Under the pieces are notes generated by a model that saw only the letters and a program-made list of their open reading frames with translations, searched no databases and was not told where the DNA came from. A stretch of DNA of 64,000 nt from Bacteroidota bacterium (GTDB lineage Bacteria > Bacteroidota > Rhodothermia > Balneolales > HLUCCA01): positions 62,001 through 126,000 of the forward strand of contig JAFIEZ010000018.1 in NCBI GenBank assembly GCA_020832235.1, read 5' to 3'. Shown one piece after another: positions 17,153-26,409 of the stretch. Made by a program: the position numbers and the translations under genes. Every line of letters begins with the position of its first letter. Position 1 is the stretch's first letter.

Positions 17153-18249
17153 TCCATCTCATTCTGGGCAAGGCGAATCCTCAACGTATGAACGGGGTAA
17201 ATAAAGTGGTATATCAGCTGGCAACACATCAAAAAAGACAAGGCAGGAATGTATCCATCTGGGGAATCACCGCCGACCTCAGCCGCAACTTTGATGAAAG
17301 AATCTTCGAAACTCTGCTCTTCCCTGCATCGAAGAATCCCTTCGGCGTTTCGCTGCCCCTGCGCACAGCCATTAAAGGCCTAGCCGGTAAAGACGTGGTT
17401 TTTCATCTTCATGGCGGATGGGTTCCGGTTTATGCCACCATATCTAAATTGTTTCAACGGCACGGCATACGTTTCGTAATAACAGGTCATGGCGCTTACA
17501 ATACCGTAGCTATGAATCGCAGTAAATGGATTAAAAAAGCGTACTTCACGCTTTTTGAAAAACCTCTTCTAAGGCGTGCATCGCAAGTACACAGTATAGG
17601 TCTGAGCGAGGTTCAGGGACTTCAAAAAATCTATCCTAATCAGAAAAGTATGCTCCTTCCCTATGGATTTGAATTCCAGCAGACAGGACTTCAATACAAG
17701 CCAAATCCAGAAGGGTTTACCATTGGTTTTGTCGGGCGTTTAGACACCTGGACCAAAGGTTTAGACCTACTAATTAGCGCATTTGATGTGTTCCAAAAAC
17801 AAAACAATGATTCCAAATTATGGATTATTGGAGACGGTACCGGTCGGGCGGATTTGGAGAAATATATAGCTGATAATGGAGTTAGCAACGTGGTGTTATG
17901 GGGTAGTAAGTTCGGGGATGAAAAAGACAACTTAATCGCCCAAATGCATGTTTTTGTTCATCCTTCGAGAAATGAGGGACTCCCGGCCTCTGTACTGGAG
18001 GCAGCTGCTATAGGTGTGCCGGTGATTGTATCTCAGCCCACCAATGTAGCTGAAACGGTAGCGTTGTATAAAGCTGGCACGGCACTTGCAACGAATACAG
18101 CAGAGGCCTTAGCAGAGGCTTTTGTTCACCTGAAACGCAATGATGAACAGACCATGAAAGCACTATCCGCTAACGCTAGAAAAATGGTATTGGAAGTGTA
18201 TACATGGGACAAACTCATTGCAAAATTCGACCCGCTGTATAGTACGTAA
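17143..18249 (+). CDS. Glycosyltransferase, family 4 (GT-B)
   Basis: A 368-residue GT4 enzyme. The N-terminal acceptor domain begins IIHLILGKANPQRMNGVNKV. The C-terminal donor domain has GFVGRLDTWTKGLDLLI (about 190-210) and the signature NEGLPASVLEAAAIGVPVIVS (about 275-297), where Glu contacts the nucleotide-sugar. It should add one sugar to the lipid-linked repeat unit in the cytosol; donor and acceptor cannot be read. It is coupled to the flippase by a 10-nt overlap. Confidence 0.88.
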   Translation: MEIIHLILGKANPQRMNGVNKVVYQLATHQKRQGRNVSIWGITADLSRNFDERIFETLLFPASKNPFGVSLPLRTAIKGLAGKDVVFHLHGGWVPVYATISKLFQRHGIRFVITGHGAYNTVAMNRSKWIKKAYFTLFEKPLLRRASQVHSIGLSEVQGLQKIYPNQKSMLLPYGFEFQQTGLQYKPNPEGFTIGFVGRLDTWTKGLDLLISAFDVFQKQNNDSKLWIIGDGTGRADLEKYIADNGVSNVVLWGSKFGDEKDNLIAQMHVFVHPSRNEGLPASVLEAAAIGVPVIVSQPTNVAETVALYKAGTALATNTAEALAEAFVHLKRNDEQTMKALSANARKMVLEVYTWDKLIAKFDPLYST

Positions 18250-18252
18250 CCT

Positions 18253-19554
18253 TTGACCACACCCAGCTCATATACCACCGATCATTCGCAGTTTCTCAAC
18301 ACGATAAGCTGGCTGCTGCTCGCCATCATGTTTATGATGATTGCAGCTTTTTTCACCTGGAGTGAAAACATTATGATTACCCGGGTGATTAAGGTAATTG
18401 GGCGAATGGGTATGCTTGGAGCCTCATGGCTGGTTTACATGAAAATCATAAACTACGGCGCCGTTGATTCCCTGAAGGTACAAAATCATCTTGCCATCGG
18501 ACTTTATCTGGCCTATCTCGCCCTCGGTTTGGCTTCATTTTTATGGACATCCGACCTTGGCGTAAGCGCGCTTCAATGGTTTATGACCTCACAGACGCTC
18601 ATCTTCTGCTTTTTCTTTATTAAGAGTCTGTATTTGCTCAATGAATACTTTCCCGGGCATAACATCAGATTGTACAATATTCTGGGTAACTCCATATTCG
18701 CAATCATTGTCATTTTTATAGTAGGGATGTGGGTCAACCCCGATGAGTTTATCCGTTACACGCATGGAGGCACCGAGGCGCGTCTTGGGGGCTTCATTAT
18801 GAATCCGAACGAACTCGGTATGCTTGCGGGCGTAGGTGTTGCCGGTTTCCTGTTCGACGTAAAACGTAATCATCAGAAATGGTTCACCATTTTCAAGATT
18901 CTCGTTCTCTTTTACGCCCTGTTTCTAACCGGCTCCCGTTCATCGCTTATCGGCGCGGTTTTCATCATTCTGTTTTATATCATGCTAACCGACAATATAC
19001 GCCTTAAGCTGGCCATTATAGGCGGAATGTTGTTGGCACTACCTCCTCTTGTTCACACAGTCATCTTGAAAGATGGAGATACAGATCGCATAGAAGAAGT
19101 GCTGAGCATGACCGGTCGACTACCTTTTTGGCAGGGACTCATCAACGAAGGATTGCCGCGCGAACCATGGCTCGGATTTGGTTTCATGAGAATCGATTAT
19201 AACGACCACTTTCAATCAAGACACAGTTACCCGGGTTTGATGACGCACAACACCTTCCTACAAGTATTGATGAATCTGGGATTCGTCGGACTTGTGATCG
19301 TGACCTTTCAGATGATTTTCACCTTCAAAGGCATCTTCCGCGAAGAACCGGAGAAAAAACTCATGCTGCTCAGCATTATGATCCCCATCATGATTAACTC
19401 CTTTACAGAGTTCGGCATATTCGGGGAATCCAATTTTGGCATTCTGTTTTACCAGCTCATCATCCTTTACATCATCTTTAAACGCAATCCGATAATTACC
19501 CCGGCGCAGCGCCTGCACCTCAAACGTAAACGACCTGACCTTCAATTGTCCTGA
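18253..19554 (+). CDS. O-antigen ligase/Wzy-type polymerase
   Basis: A 433-residue polytopic protein of the Wzy_C/O-antigen ligase superfamily, with about 10-12 membrane segments. The conserved periplasmic loop region contains GSRSSLIGA (about 220) and the large-loop motif HNTFLQVLMNLGFVGL (about 333-348). It begins at TTG three bases after the previous stop; the nearest ATG would cut into the first membrane segment. In this setting, with a flippase and co-polymerase, the polymerase role is more likely than a ligase. Confidence 0.85.
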   Translation: MTTPSSYTTDHSQFLNTISWLLLAIMFMMIAAFFTWSENIMITRVIKVIGRMGMLGASWLVYMKIINYGAVDSLKVQNHLAIGLYLAYLALGLASFLWTSDLGVSALQWFMTSQTLIFCFFFIKSLYLLNEYFPGHNIRLYNILGNSIFAIIVIFIVGMWVNPDEFIRYTHGGTEARLGGFIMNPNELGMLAGVGVAGFLFDVKRNHQKWFTIFKILVLFYALFLTGSRSSLIGAVFIILFYIMLTDNIRLKLAIIGGMLLALPPLVHTVILKDGDTDRIEEVLSMTGRLPFWQGLINEGLPREPWLGFGFMRIDYNDHFQSRHSYPGLMTHNTFLQVLMNLGFVGLVIVTFQMIFTFKGIFREEPEKKLMLLSIMIPIMINSFTEFGIFGESNFGILFYQLIILYIIFKRNPIITPAQRLHLKRKRPDLQLS

Positions 19555-19555
19555 T

Positions 19556-21964
19556 ATGAACCTCTTCTTCGAATCACTTAATTATACTGCTGTAACCGAA
19601 GGCCAACATCGTACACTGCCATATTACAGCATATCTAATGCAGACGGGTCGCCGAGGTGGGTTTTTCCATCGCACCTTGCAAAACCATACTTCTTGAAGT
19701 TTTACCATGTAGCTGGTTTTAAATCACAGGCCTTCGCGCTGCTTAGCATGCTGATTTTTGCATTTCGACTGCAACGCTTCATTTACAAAAGAACGGAGGT
19801 TCTTCTAAACGGTGATCAGTCCATACGTGACGGAAACGTAAACCTTTTCACAGATCAATGGGCTTTGTTTACCGGAACCGCAGGACCAAATAACAAGATG
19901 GTACTATTCGTACAGAAAGGGGACAAATCTGGATTCATGAAAATACCCGTTTCGGGGAATGCCTCCGAACTAGTAAAAAAAGAGCACTTAGGAACACTCA
20001 AAATCAAAGCGCTTAATCCGGAAAGCTTTGCAGTTCCTGAAACCGAGCTGTTGGGAAAAGGCATACTTAGGATGGATGACATTGCAAAAGATGGCAGTCG
20101 TTCAAACACGTTCATGCAGGCACATAAGACCATGCTATCTGAAATTGCAGCAAAAACGGCTGCAACCACAACTACTCAAGAAAACGATAGCTTTCAGTCT
20201 GGCATAGCCAACCTGAAAAAAGCGTACGAATCAGGAGATTCACGGCTATCTGGTAGTATGTTGAATCGCCTCCAAACACTGGCTGATACGTTACAGCGCA
20301 GCGAGTTCACGACCTCCTTCAGCCATGGGGATTTCACACCGTGGAATATGTTTGTCAATAACGGCGTTCTGGCCGTTTATGATTGGGAGCTGGCTCATGA
20401 TACACATCCATTATTATTTGATGCGTTTCATTTCATCATACAGAAGGGCATATTGATTGACCGCAAATCCTGGAAGGAAATCCGTACCGAAATAAACATG
20501 TTGACCGGCTCATGGGGTGTTGATCTTTGTCAAAATCATAACACAACATTAGATCATTGTCTCAAACTGTATCTTTTCGTTAACGTCAGTAACCATCTGG
20601 AGCTGTACAGTCGTCAGAAAGAGTGGCATACCCAGATACATTGGCTCATAGAGACTTGGAATGAAGCTTTATGCGACGTATTGAGTACATCGGAGAATAA
20701 CAGAGGATTGTTGATTGATGACATCTTTGTCCGGTTGCATAATACACCATATGCAACGATAAAATTTCCAAACATCCCTCCCTCTGAACTTAGTGCCTAT
20801 TCTGATATAGATATTTGTCTGAAAAAATATGACGCCCTGAATCTGATTAACCAACTTAAATCACATTCACTGGTACAGAAAGTCATCGTGAATAAAACAT
20901 CGTTTATGGCCACGGTGCAGATTATCTTAAAAAATAATGATGTACTGAATCTTGATCTTATCTGGCAACTGAAGTGGAAAAATCTCGAAATGATGCCTGT
21001 TGATGGTGTTCTAAGCCGTGTTCAAACGAATCGTTTTGGGATTAAAGTCATGAAACCAACAGACCTGATAAACTATCTGGGGCTGTTCTACGGCCTAAAT
21101 GGAGCGATGATCCCCGAGAAGTATATGAACAGTTTAGAAACGGGCAAGATGAACACATCCGTTTTGCACGCTATTATTGTTAATTCGGCACAAAAGAATG
21201 AGATTGCGAAAGAACAACTTGTAGCAGAGATTAAAAGCAAGGCACCAAACAAAGGGTTTAGCAGCGTGGTAAACAGCGCAAATTATATAATAGACACACT
21301 AAAGGGCTTCATTAAACCAAAAGGGATGATTATCACATTCAGCGGGGTAGATGGTGCTGGAAAATCAACCGTTATAGAGCATATTCGCACTGAATTTGAG
21401 AAAAAGATGCGCAGAAAGGTGGTGGTTCTACGGCACAGACCTTCGCTATTACCCATCCTAAGCGCGTGGACAAAAGGGAAAGCACAAGCCGAATCCGACG
21501 CAGCCCATACCCTCCCGCGACAGGGCTCAAATCAAAGCATGCTCAGCTCGGTGGTTCGGTTCAGCTATTATTACACCGATTACCTGGCCGGACAATTTTA
21601 CATCTACATCCGCCATGTGCTGCGAGGTGATATCGTACTGTACGACCGATATTATTTCGATTTCATTAACGACAGCGTGCGCAGCAACATCCGCCTCCCC
21701 GAGCGATTTCTACGTGCCGGATACTTCTTTCTGATGAAGCCTGACTACAATTTCTTTTTGTATGCGGATGCTGACACCATATTATCGCGAAAGCAGGAGC
21801 TGGATAGAGACACCATCAGTGCACTTACGGGCAAATATCTCACGCTTTTTAAAAACCTTGGTACTTCAAAGAAAATGGCATCCCGCTATATCGCCATTGA
21901 AAACAAAAACCTGGATGCCACCATCAACCAGATTATCAGTAAGACAACCGGAAAGGCAGCCTGA
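19556..21964 (+). CDS. APH-like / nucleotidyltransferase-like / thymidylate-kinase-like fusion
   Basis: An 802-residue protein with three recognisable parts. About 100-380 is an aminoglycoside-phosphotransferase-like domain, with catalytic SHGDFTPWN (H257, D259) and the metal site DWE about 20 residues later. About 395-520 has a nucleotidyltransferase-like signature (YSDIDICL near 415-421, then LNLDLIW). About 590-802 is a thymidylate-kinase-like P-loop domain (FSGVDGAGKST near 597-605, DRYYFDF, RKQELDRDT in the lid). Upstream of the APH part, residues 1-100 are unassigned. Lying between Wzy and an acetyltransferase, it probably phosphorylates a sugar or lipid-linked intermediate; a true dTMP kinase role is unlikely. 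Domain calls are fairly firm, substrate unknown. Confidence 0.78.
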   Translation: MNLFFESLNYTAVTEGQHRTLPYYSISNADGSPRWVFPSHLAKPYFLKFYHVAGFKSQAFALLSMLIFAFRLQRFIYKRTEVLLNGDQSIRDGNVNLFTDQWALFTGTAGPNNKMVLFVQKGDKSGFMKIPVSGNASELVKKEHLGTLKIKALNPESFAVPETELLGKGILRMDDIAKDGSRSNTFMQAHKTMLSEIAAKTAATTTTQENDSFQSGIANLKKAYESGDSRLSGSMLNRLQTLADTLQRSEFTTSFSHGDFTPWNMFVNNGVLAVYDWELAHDTHPLLFDAFHFIIQKGILIDRKSWKEIRTEINMLTGSWGVDLCQNHNTTLDHCLKLYLFVNVSNHLELYSRQKEWHTQIHWLIETWNEALCDVLSTSENNRGLLIDDIFVRLHNTPYATIKFPNIPPSELSAYSDIDICLKKYDALNLINQLKSHSLVQKVIVNKTSFMATVQIILKNNDVLNLDLIWQLKWKNLEMMPVDGVLSRVQTNRFGIKVMKPTDLINYLGLFYGLNGAMIPEKYMNSLETGKMNTSVLHAIIVNSAQKNEIAKEQLVAEIKSKAPNKGFSSVVNSANYIIDTLKGFIKPKGMIITFSGVDGAGKSTVIEHIRTEFEKKMRRKVVVLRHRPSLLPILSAWTKGKAQAESDAAHTLPRQGSNQSMLSSVVRFSYYYTDYLAGQFYIYIRHVLRGDIVLYDRYYFDFINDSVRSNIRLPERFLRAGYFFLMKPDYNFFLYADADTILSRKQELDRDTISALTGKYLTLFKNLGTSKKMASRYIAIENKNLDATINQIISKTTGKAA

Positions 21965-21966
21965 AC

Positions 21967-22656
21967 GTGAAATCTCTGATTGAACATATAATTCGTTTTC
22001 GGAATCCGAAGTTTCGTTTTGATGCGAACCTGAACACCGGCGCAATCATTGGTTTTGTTTGGGGACAACTCTGGAGTCTGTTCAGAGGCTGCAAAATACT
22101 GCTGCGCTTTCGTAGTCCACGCATGGCGATGCTTGGCAAGGGAGTCAGCTTCTTTAATTTTTCCAAAATACGTTTCGGTCGTTTCATGAAACTGGGTGAC
22201 CAAGTGTATATGAGTGCACTTGGGAGCGAAGGCATTTTACTGGGTAATAATGTTGGTATCGGTGCATTTAGTCGTGTGATTGTATCCACATCGTTGAATC
22301 ACATTGGCAGTTACATCCGCATTGGGAATAATGTTGGCATTGGCGAATTCGCCTATCTTGGCGGGGCCGGCGGATTAGAAATCGGTGATGACTGTATTGT
22401 GGGACAGTACTTCAGCTGCCACCCGGAAAACCACAATTATGCAGATTCCAACAGCCTCATCCGCATGCAGGGAGTAAACCGAAGGGGGATTAAAATCGGC
22501 AACAACTGCTGGATTGGCAGCAAGGTAACCGTACTGGATGGGGTTAACATCGGGGAAGGATCTATAATTGCAGCGGGCGCGGTGGTCACAAAATCATTTC
22601 CGGCGAACAGCATCATTGGAGGCGTACCGGCCAAACTTTTAAAAAGCAGAATCTAA
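21967..22656 (+). CDS. Hexapeptide-repeat acyltransferase
   Basis: A 229-residue left-handed beta-helix acetyltransferase (WbbJ/WcaF/CatB type). It starts at GTG two bases after the previous stop. Imperfect hexapeptides run from about 75 to 215 (ILLGNNVGIGAFS, IRIGNNVGIGEFA, IKIGNNCWIGSKVTVLDG). The CatB-like catalytic His is probably in QYFSCHPENHNY, and the end IIGGVPAKLLK is classical. It should O-acetylate a sugar of the repeat unit using acetyl-CoA. It is part of the tightly packed operon, with the next gene 1 nt downstream. Confidence 0.87.
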   Translation: MKSLIEHIIRFRNPKFRFDANLNTGAIIGFVWGQLWSLFRGCKILLRFRSPRMAMLGKGVSFFNFSKIRFGRFMKLGDQVYMSALGSEGILLGNNVGIGAFSRVIVSTSLNHIGSYIRIGNNVGIGEFAYLGGAGGLEIGDDCIVGQYFSCHPENHNYADSNSLIRMQGVNRRGIKIGNNCWIGSKVTVLDGVNIGEGSIIAAGAVVTKSFPANSIIGGVPAKLLKSRI

Positions 22657-22657
22657 C

Positions 22658-23878
22658 GTGAAAACTATTCTTGCCACAGCATATGCCATCAATCCACATA
22701 AAGGCTCCGAAGATGGAATGGGATGGAATTTCGTGATGCAAATAGCTCGTTTTAACAACGTTATAGCCGTTACGAGGGAGAACAATCGCCCGCATATTGA
22801 ACGTTATATGCAGGAGAATCCCTCAGATGTTTATAAAAAGGTTTCCTTTGTATACTTCGACACCCCTTATTGGATGCGTTTCTGGAAAAAGGGAGGGCGT
22901 GGAGCAATGCTTTATTATCTGCTCTGGCAGCGAATGGTTGTTCCCTTTGTTAAAGAGCAAGGTCTCCAATTTGATGTTGTACACAATCTGAATTTTCATA
23001 ATGATTGGTCCCCCAGTTATTTATGGAAACTTGGCAAGCCATTTGTGTGGGGTCCGATTGGTCATCACCCGCTCATCCCGTCTGATTATCTGAAACCGTA
23101 CTCCAAAAAATACTTACTAAAAGACCGCCTCACCTGGCTGGTTAAAAAGCTTTTCTGGAATTACTCGGCGGCTTTAAAAAAAGCTGTGGGCAAGGCTGAT
23201 TTTATCTGGGCGATGAATCCATCGGTGAAAGATGTCATCGCTATTGGTGAAAAAAAACACATAATTGCCCCCTCTGTCGCCACACAAGACTTCGGCTGGA
23301 ATGCTGAAAAAAGCACCTCTACTTTTTCATTAATATCTGTTGGAAGACTCGTTCCTTTGAAAGGATTTGACCTCACAATTCGATCATTTGCTTCGTTCGT
23401 GCGCACATTGCCTGATGCTGAACGATGCAATGTAAGTCTTACCATTGTCGGCAGTGGGCCCGAGGAAAAACTTCTAAAGCAATTGGTGAGTGATGAGGCG
23501 GTAACTGACTGCGTTACGTTTATCAGCTGGATTGATCGAGCCGATGTGATGAAACTATTTCGAAATGCCTCCGTCTTCCTTTTTCCGTCACATGAAGGGG
23601 CCGGCATGGTAGTACCGGAGGCACTCTCATTCGGGGTACCTGTTATCACATTGGATAATGAAGGTCCCGGAGGCTTCATCGATACAGATTGCGGCATAGC
23701 TGTACCGAAGGGAGCATATGAGCCAACGGTGCAGAAGCTGGCTGAAGGAATTAGATCATTACATCAAGACCCCGCGAAGCTGGCTTCCATGAGGGGAGCT
23801 GCGCGCAAACGCTTTATAGATTTCTTCCATTGGAACCGCCGAGGGGAACAACTGAAATCCATTTACGCTAGTCTTTAA
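22658..23878 (+). CDS. Glycosyltransferase, family 4 (GT-B)
   Basis: A 406-residue GT4 enzyme starting at GTG. The N-terminal domain holds NPHKGSEDGMGWNFV, and the donor domain has SVGRLVPLKGFDLTI (about 226-240) and SHEGAGMVVPEALSFGVPVI (about 309-328). Sequence around PFVWGPIGHHP resembles enzymes of teichuronic and exopolysaccharide clusters. It adds a sugar to the repeat unit; specificity unknown. Confidence 0.87.
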   Translation: MKTILATAYAINPHKGSEDGMGWNFVMQIARFNNVIAVTRENNRPHIERYMQENPSDVYKKVSFVYFDTPYWMRFWKKGGRGAMLYYLLWQRMVVPFVKEQGLQFDVVHNLNFHNDWSPSYLWKLGKPFVWGPIGHHPLIPSDYLKPYSKKYLLKDRLTWLVKKLFWNYSAALKKAVGKADFIWAMNPSVKDVIAIGEKKHIIAPSVATQDFGWNAEKSTSTFSLISVGRLVPLKGFDLTIRSFASFVRTLPDAERCNVSLTIVGSGPEEKLLKQLVSDEAVTDCVTFISWIDRADVMKLFRNASVFLFPSHEGAGMVVPEALSFGVPVITLDNEGPGGFIDTDCGIAVPKGAYEPTVQKLAEGIRSLHQDPAKLASMRGAARKRFIDFFHWNRRGEQLKSIYASL

Positions 23879-23882
23879 ATCC

Positions 23883-24980
23883 ATGAGAATATTTGCGTTT
23901 CATTTACTGAATGATTTCAGCGGAAGTCCGAAAGTACTGAGTCAGCTCATCGCGGGCTGGGTTAAAAACGACATTGAGGTGCATGTCTGCAGCAGCTTTG
24001 AAAATCACGGATTCCTATCGGGGCTGTCGTCACAGGCAATCCTACGTCCGGTTTGGTATCGTTTTTATCAGAATAAGCTTCTTCGGTTAGCAGCACTGAT
24101 GTCCAGCCAGCTTCTCTTGATTATCAAGTTCTTCTTTATCATAAAAAAGGATGATATCATCTATGTGAATACCGTTCTGCCGTTTGGCGCGGCATTACTT
24201 GGCAAGATTAAAGGCTGCCGTGTGATTTACCACATCCACGAAACCACCATGAAACCGGCAATTCTGAAAAAAGCTTTATTTGGCATTGCAAAATTTGCCG
24301 CTGATGATGTCATATATGTCTCTAAGTACCTTGCCAATGAGGAGCCTTTTGCAGGAAAATCCACCCATGTATTGCACAATGCCATTCCGGAGGAGTTCAT
24401 CAATAGGGCAAAAAGGATACCACGTGATATTTCTATGCCGCAAAATGTACTGATGGTATGCTCGCTAAAAACTTATAAGGGTGTTCGTGAATTCGTCACG
24501 CTAGCTGCGAGACTCAAAAAATATCGATTCCGATTGGTAGTAAATGCATCGTTGGAAGATATTGAGGCTTTTTTTGAGGGAACAACAATACCGGGAAACC
24601 TGGAGTTATATCCCACGCAACGGGATGTAATTCCACATTTTGCCTGGGCCGATCTGGTTATGAATCTATCACACCCCGACGGATGGGTAGAAACATTCGG
24701 CTTGACAATCATTGAAGGCATGGCTTTCCGTATACCAGCCATCGTGCCACCAGTTGGAGGAATTACCGAAGTAGTGGATGATGGTTTTAACGGCTATCAT
24801 ATTAATCCCCATGATATTGACACCCTCGAAGAGGCAATTGAAAAGATGTTTCAGAGTTCTGGTTTATATAGTCGTCTTAGTAAAAATGCCCAAATCAAAC
24901 TTAGCGCGTTTCGGGAGCAAACATTTATTGATGAAAGTCTGAAAGTAGTGTATCGAAGAAATACTACAAAGCCCATCTGA
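23883..24980 (+). CDS. Glycosyltransferase, family 4 (GT-B)
   Basis: A 365-residue GT4-type enzyme and the last gene of the first exopolysaccharide operon. The acceptor domain starts MRIFAFHLLNDFSGSPKVLS. The donor-side signature is HPDGWVETFGLTIIEGMAF (about 259-277), followed by PAIVPPVGGITEVV. The usual Gly-Arg donor loop is replaced by VCSLKTYKGVREFV. A 208-nt spacer with its own promoter elements follows. Confidence 0.85.
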   Translation: MRIFAFHLLNDFSGSPKVLSQLIAGWVKNDIEVHVCSSFENHGFLSGLSSQAILRPVWYRFYQNKLLRLAALMSSQLLLIIKFFFIIKKDDIIYVNTVLPFGAALLGKIKGCRVIYHIHETTMKPAILKKALFGIAKFAADDVIYVSKYLANEEPFAGKSTHVLHNAIPEEFINRAKRIPRDISMPQNVLMVCSLKTYKGVREFVTLAARLKKYRFRLVVNASLEDIEAFFEGTTIPGNLELYPTQRDVIPHFAWADLVMNLSHPDGWVETFGLTIIEGMAFRIPAIVPPVGGITEVVDDGFNGYHINPHDIDTLEEAIEKMFQSSGLYSRLSKNAQIKLSAFREQTFIDESLKVVYRRNTTKPI

Positions 24981-25058
24981 GCATAATATAACAGGTGCCA
25001 TTGGGGGAAACTACGATTAAACAGACCTAAGCCATGCACTCCAAGAAAAGGACTACAA

Positions 25059-25071
25059 TTCCAATATCTGG
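25059..25071. promoter_or_regulatory. TCCA-N5-TGGA palindrome, enhancer candidate
   Basis: TCCAATATCTGGA lies in a slightly longer inverted repeat ATTCCA-N5-TGGAAT (25057-25073). It is centred about 87 bp upstream of the start site predicted from the sigma-54-like box at 25126. Confidence 0.5.
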
Positions 25072-25125
25072 AATAAGCAGATCCGAAGTTTAGCCTATAG
25101 CATTGTTTTTATTGATCTCCTGTTT

Positions 25126-25142
25126 TTGGCATAAGGATTGTA
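25126..25142 (+). promoter_or_regulatory. Sigma-54-like -24/-12 promoter of the second exopolysaccharide operon
   Basis: TTGGCATAAGGATTGTA fits TTGGCAYRN4TTGCW except for GT in place of GC at -12. The GG to -12 G spacing is 10 bp. The predicted start near 25152 leaves a leader of about 37 nt before the ATG at 25189. Confidence 0.55.
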
Positions 25143-25188
25143 CCTAAGGATTCAAACACATGAATCTAGTTTAAATCCTTACAAAATT

Positions 25189-26397
25189 ATGAAAAAAAAG
25201 TCAGTAGCTATCATCGGAACTGTTGGTGTTCCGGCAAACTATGGGGGGTTCGAAACACTGACCGAGCATTTGATTAACCAGATCGGCGACCGGTATAAAC
25301 TGCATGTCTACTGCTCGGGCAAGAAATACCCAAAAAGGGATCGCAAAAAATCGTATAAAAATGCCCGCCTGCATTATGTGCCACTGGAAGCCAATGGCGT
25401 GCAAAGCATCCCTTACGATTCCTTATCCATTTTACATGCACTGTTTTTTGCAGATGTGTTGCTGATTTTGGGGGTTGCCGGTGCATGGCTGCTTCCTTTC
25501 ATAAGACTCTTCACTAATAAAAAAATCATCATATCCATTGATGGTATCGAATGGAAGCGTAACAAATGGAATATACTGGCAAAATGGTATCTGTTTTGGG
25601 CCGAGGGCCTGGCAGTAAAATACTCCCACATAGATATTTCTGATAACGAAGCTATTCAAGATTATACCGCTCAACGCTACGGAACGTTAAGTAGAATTAT
25701 TGAATATGGTGCCGATCATACCATCCCCTCAAGTGGCACTGCCAAAAGCTCAGAATTTTCATTTATTGGTCTTCCATACGCATTCAAAGTGTGTCGTATT
25801 GAACCGGAAAACAATGTGCATGTTGTTCTGAAATCATTTTCTGAAATGCCAGAATATCGGCTTGTGATGGTTGGTAATTGGGCCAACAGCTCATACGGTC
25901 AAAACTTGAAAGAGACCTATTCCTCATATTCAAATATCACAATACTGGACCCTATATACGACCAGCAGAAGCTAGACCTGATCCGATCCAACGCTGTGCT
26001 ATACATACATGGTCACTCCGCTGGCGGAACTAACCCATCATTGGTAGAAGCCATGTACCTGGGGCTGCCAATTGTCACATTTGGCGTGTCATATAATCGT
26101 GTTACCACTGAAAACAAAGCCCTCTACTTTACCACAGAAAATGAATTAAAACAGATTATTAAAAAAACCAGGCTCAGCGACATCCAACATCTAGGAAAAA
26201 CAATGGGTGAAATAGCAAAAAGACGGTACACCTGGAGACTGATTGCCGACAAGTATGATGAACTCGTACAAGAGGCCCTTCAGGCACAAAAGAAACCTTC
26301 TGTTGAGTCTCCAATTGATGAATTATCATACGATGAATTGCTGAATATGGGTCTTTCACACATTAAATACACCGAAGGCTTTTACACAAAACGATAA
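25189..26397 (+). CDS. DUF1972-type glycosyltransferase (rhamnosyltransferase-like)
   Basis: A 402-residue GT-B enzyme. The ATG at 25189 is chosen because the family N terminus follows at once (SVAIIGTVGVPANYGGFETLTEHL, the DUF1972 signature); an upstream TTG in the same frame would place translation before the predicted start of transcription. The donor domain has YIHGHSAGGTNPSLVEAMYLG (about 281-301). Relatives act on rhamnose or glucose units in capsular and exopolysaccharides, which agrees with the rfbA gene at 38339. First gene of the second operon, 12 nt before the WecA-like gene. Confidence 0.87.
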   Translation: MKKKSVAIIGTVGVPANYGGFETLTEHLINQIGDRYKLHVYCSGKKYPKRDRKKSYKNARLHYVPLEANGVQSIPYDSLSILHALFFADVLLILGVAGAWLLPFIRLFTNKKIIISIDGIEWKRNKWNILAKWYLFWAEGLAVKYSHIDISDNEAIQDYTAQRYGTLSRIIEYGADHTIPSSGTAKSSEFSFIGLPYAFKVCRIEPENNVHVVLKSFSEMPEYRLVMVGNWANSSYGQNLKETYSSYSNITILDPIYDQQKLDLIRSNAVLYIHGHSAGGTNPSLVEAMYLGLPIVTFGVSYNRVTTENKALYFTTENELKQIIKKTRLSDIQHLGKTMGEIAKRRYTWRLIADKYDELVQEALQAQKKPSVESPIDELSYDELLNMGLSHIKYTEGFYTKR

Positions 26398-26409
26398 AAC
26401 TGAACCCCA

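Noticed and set aside
25034-25093. A 19-codon frame in the spacer before the second exopolysaccharide operon
   Set aside because: It is very short, overlaps the enhancer-like palindrome, and shows no signal or family pattern.
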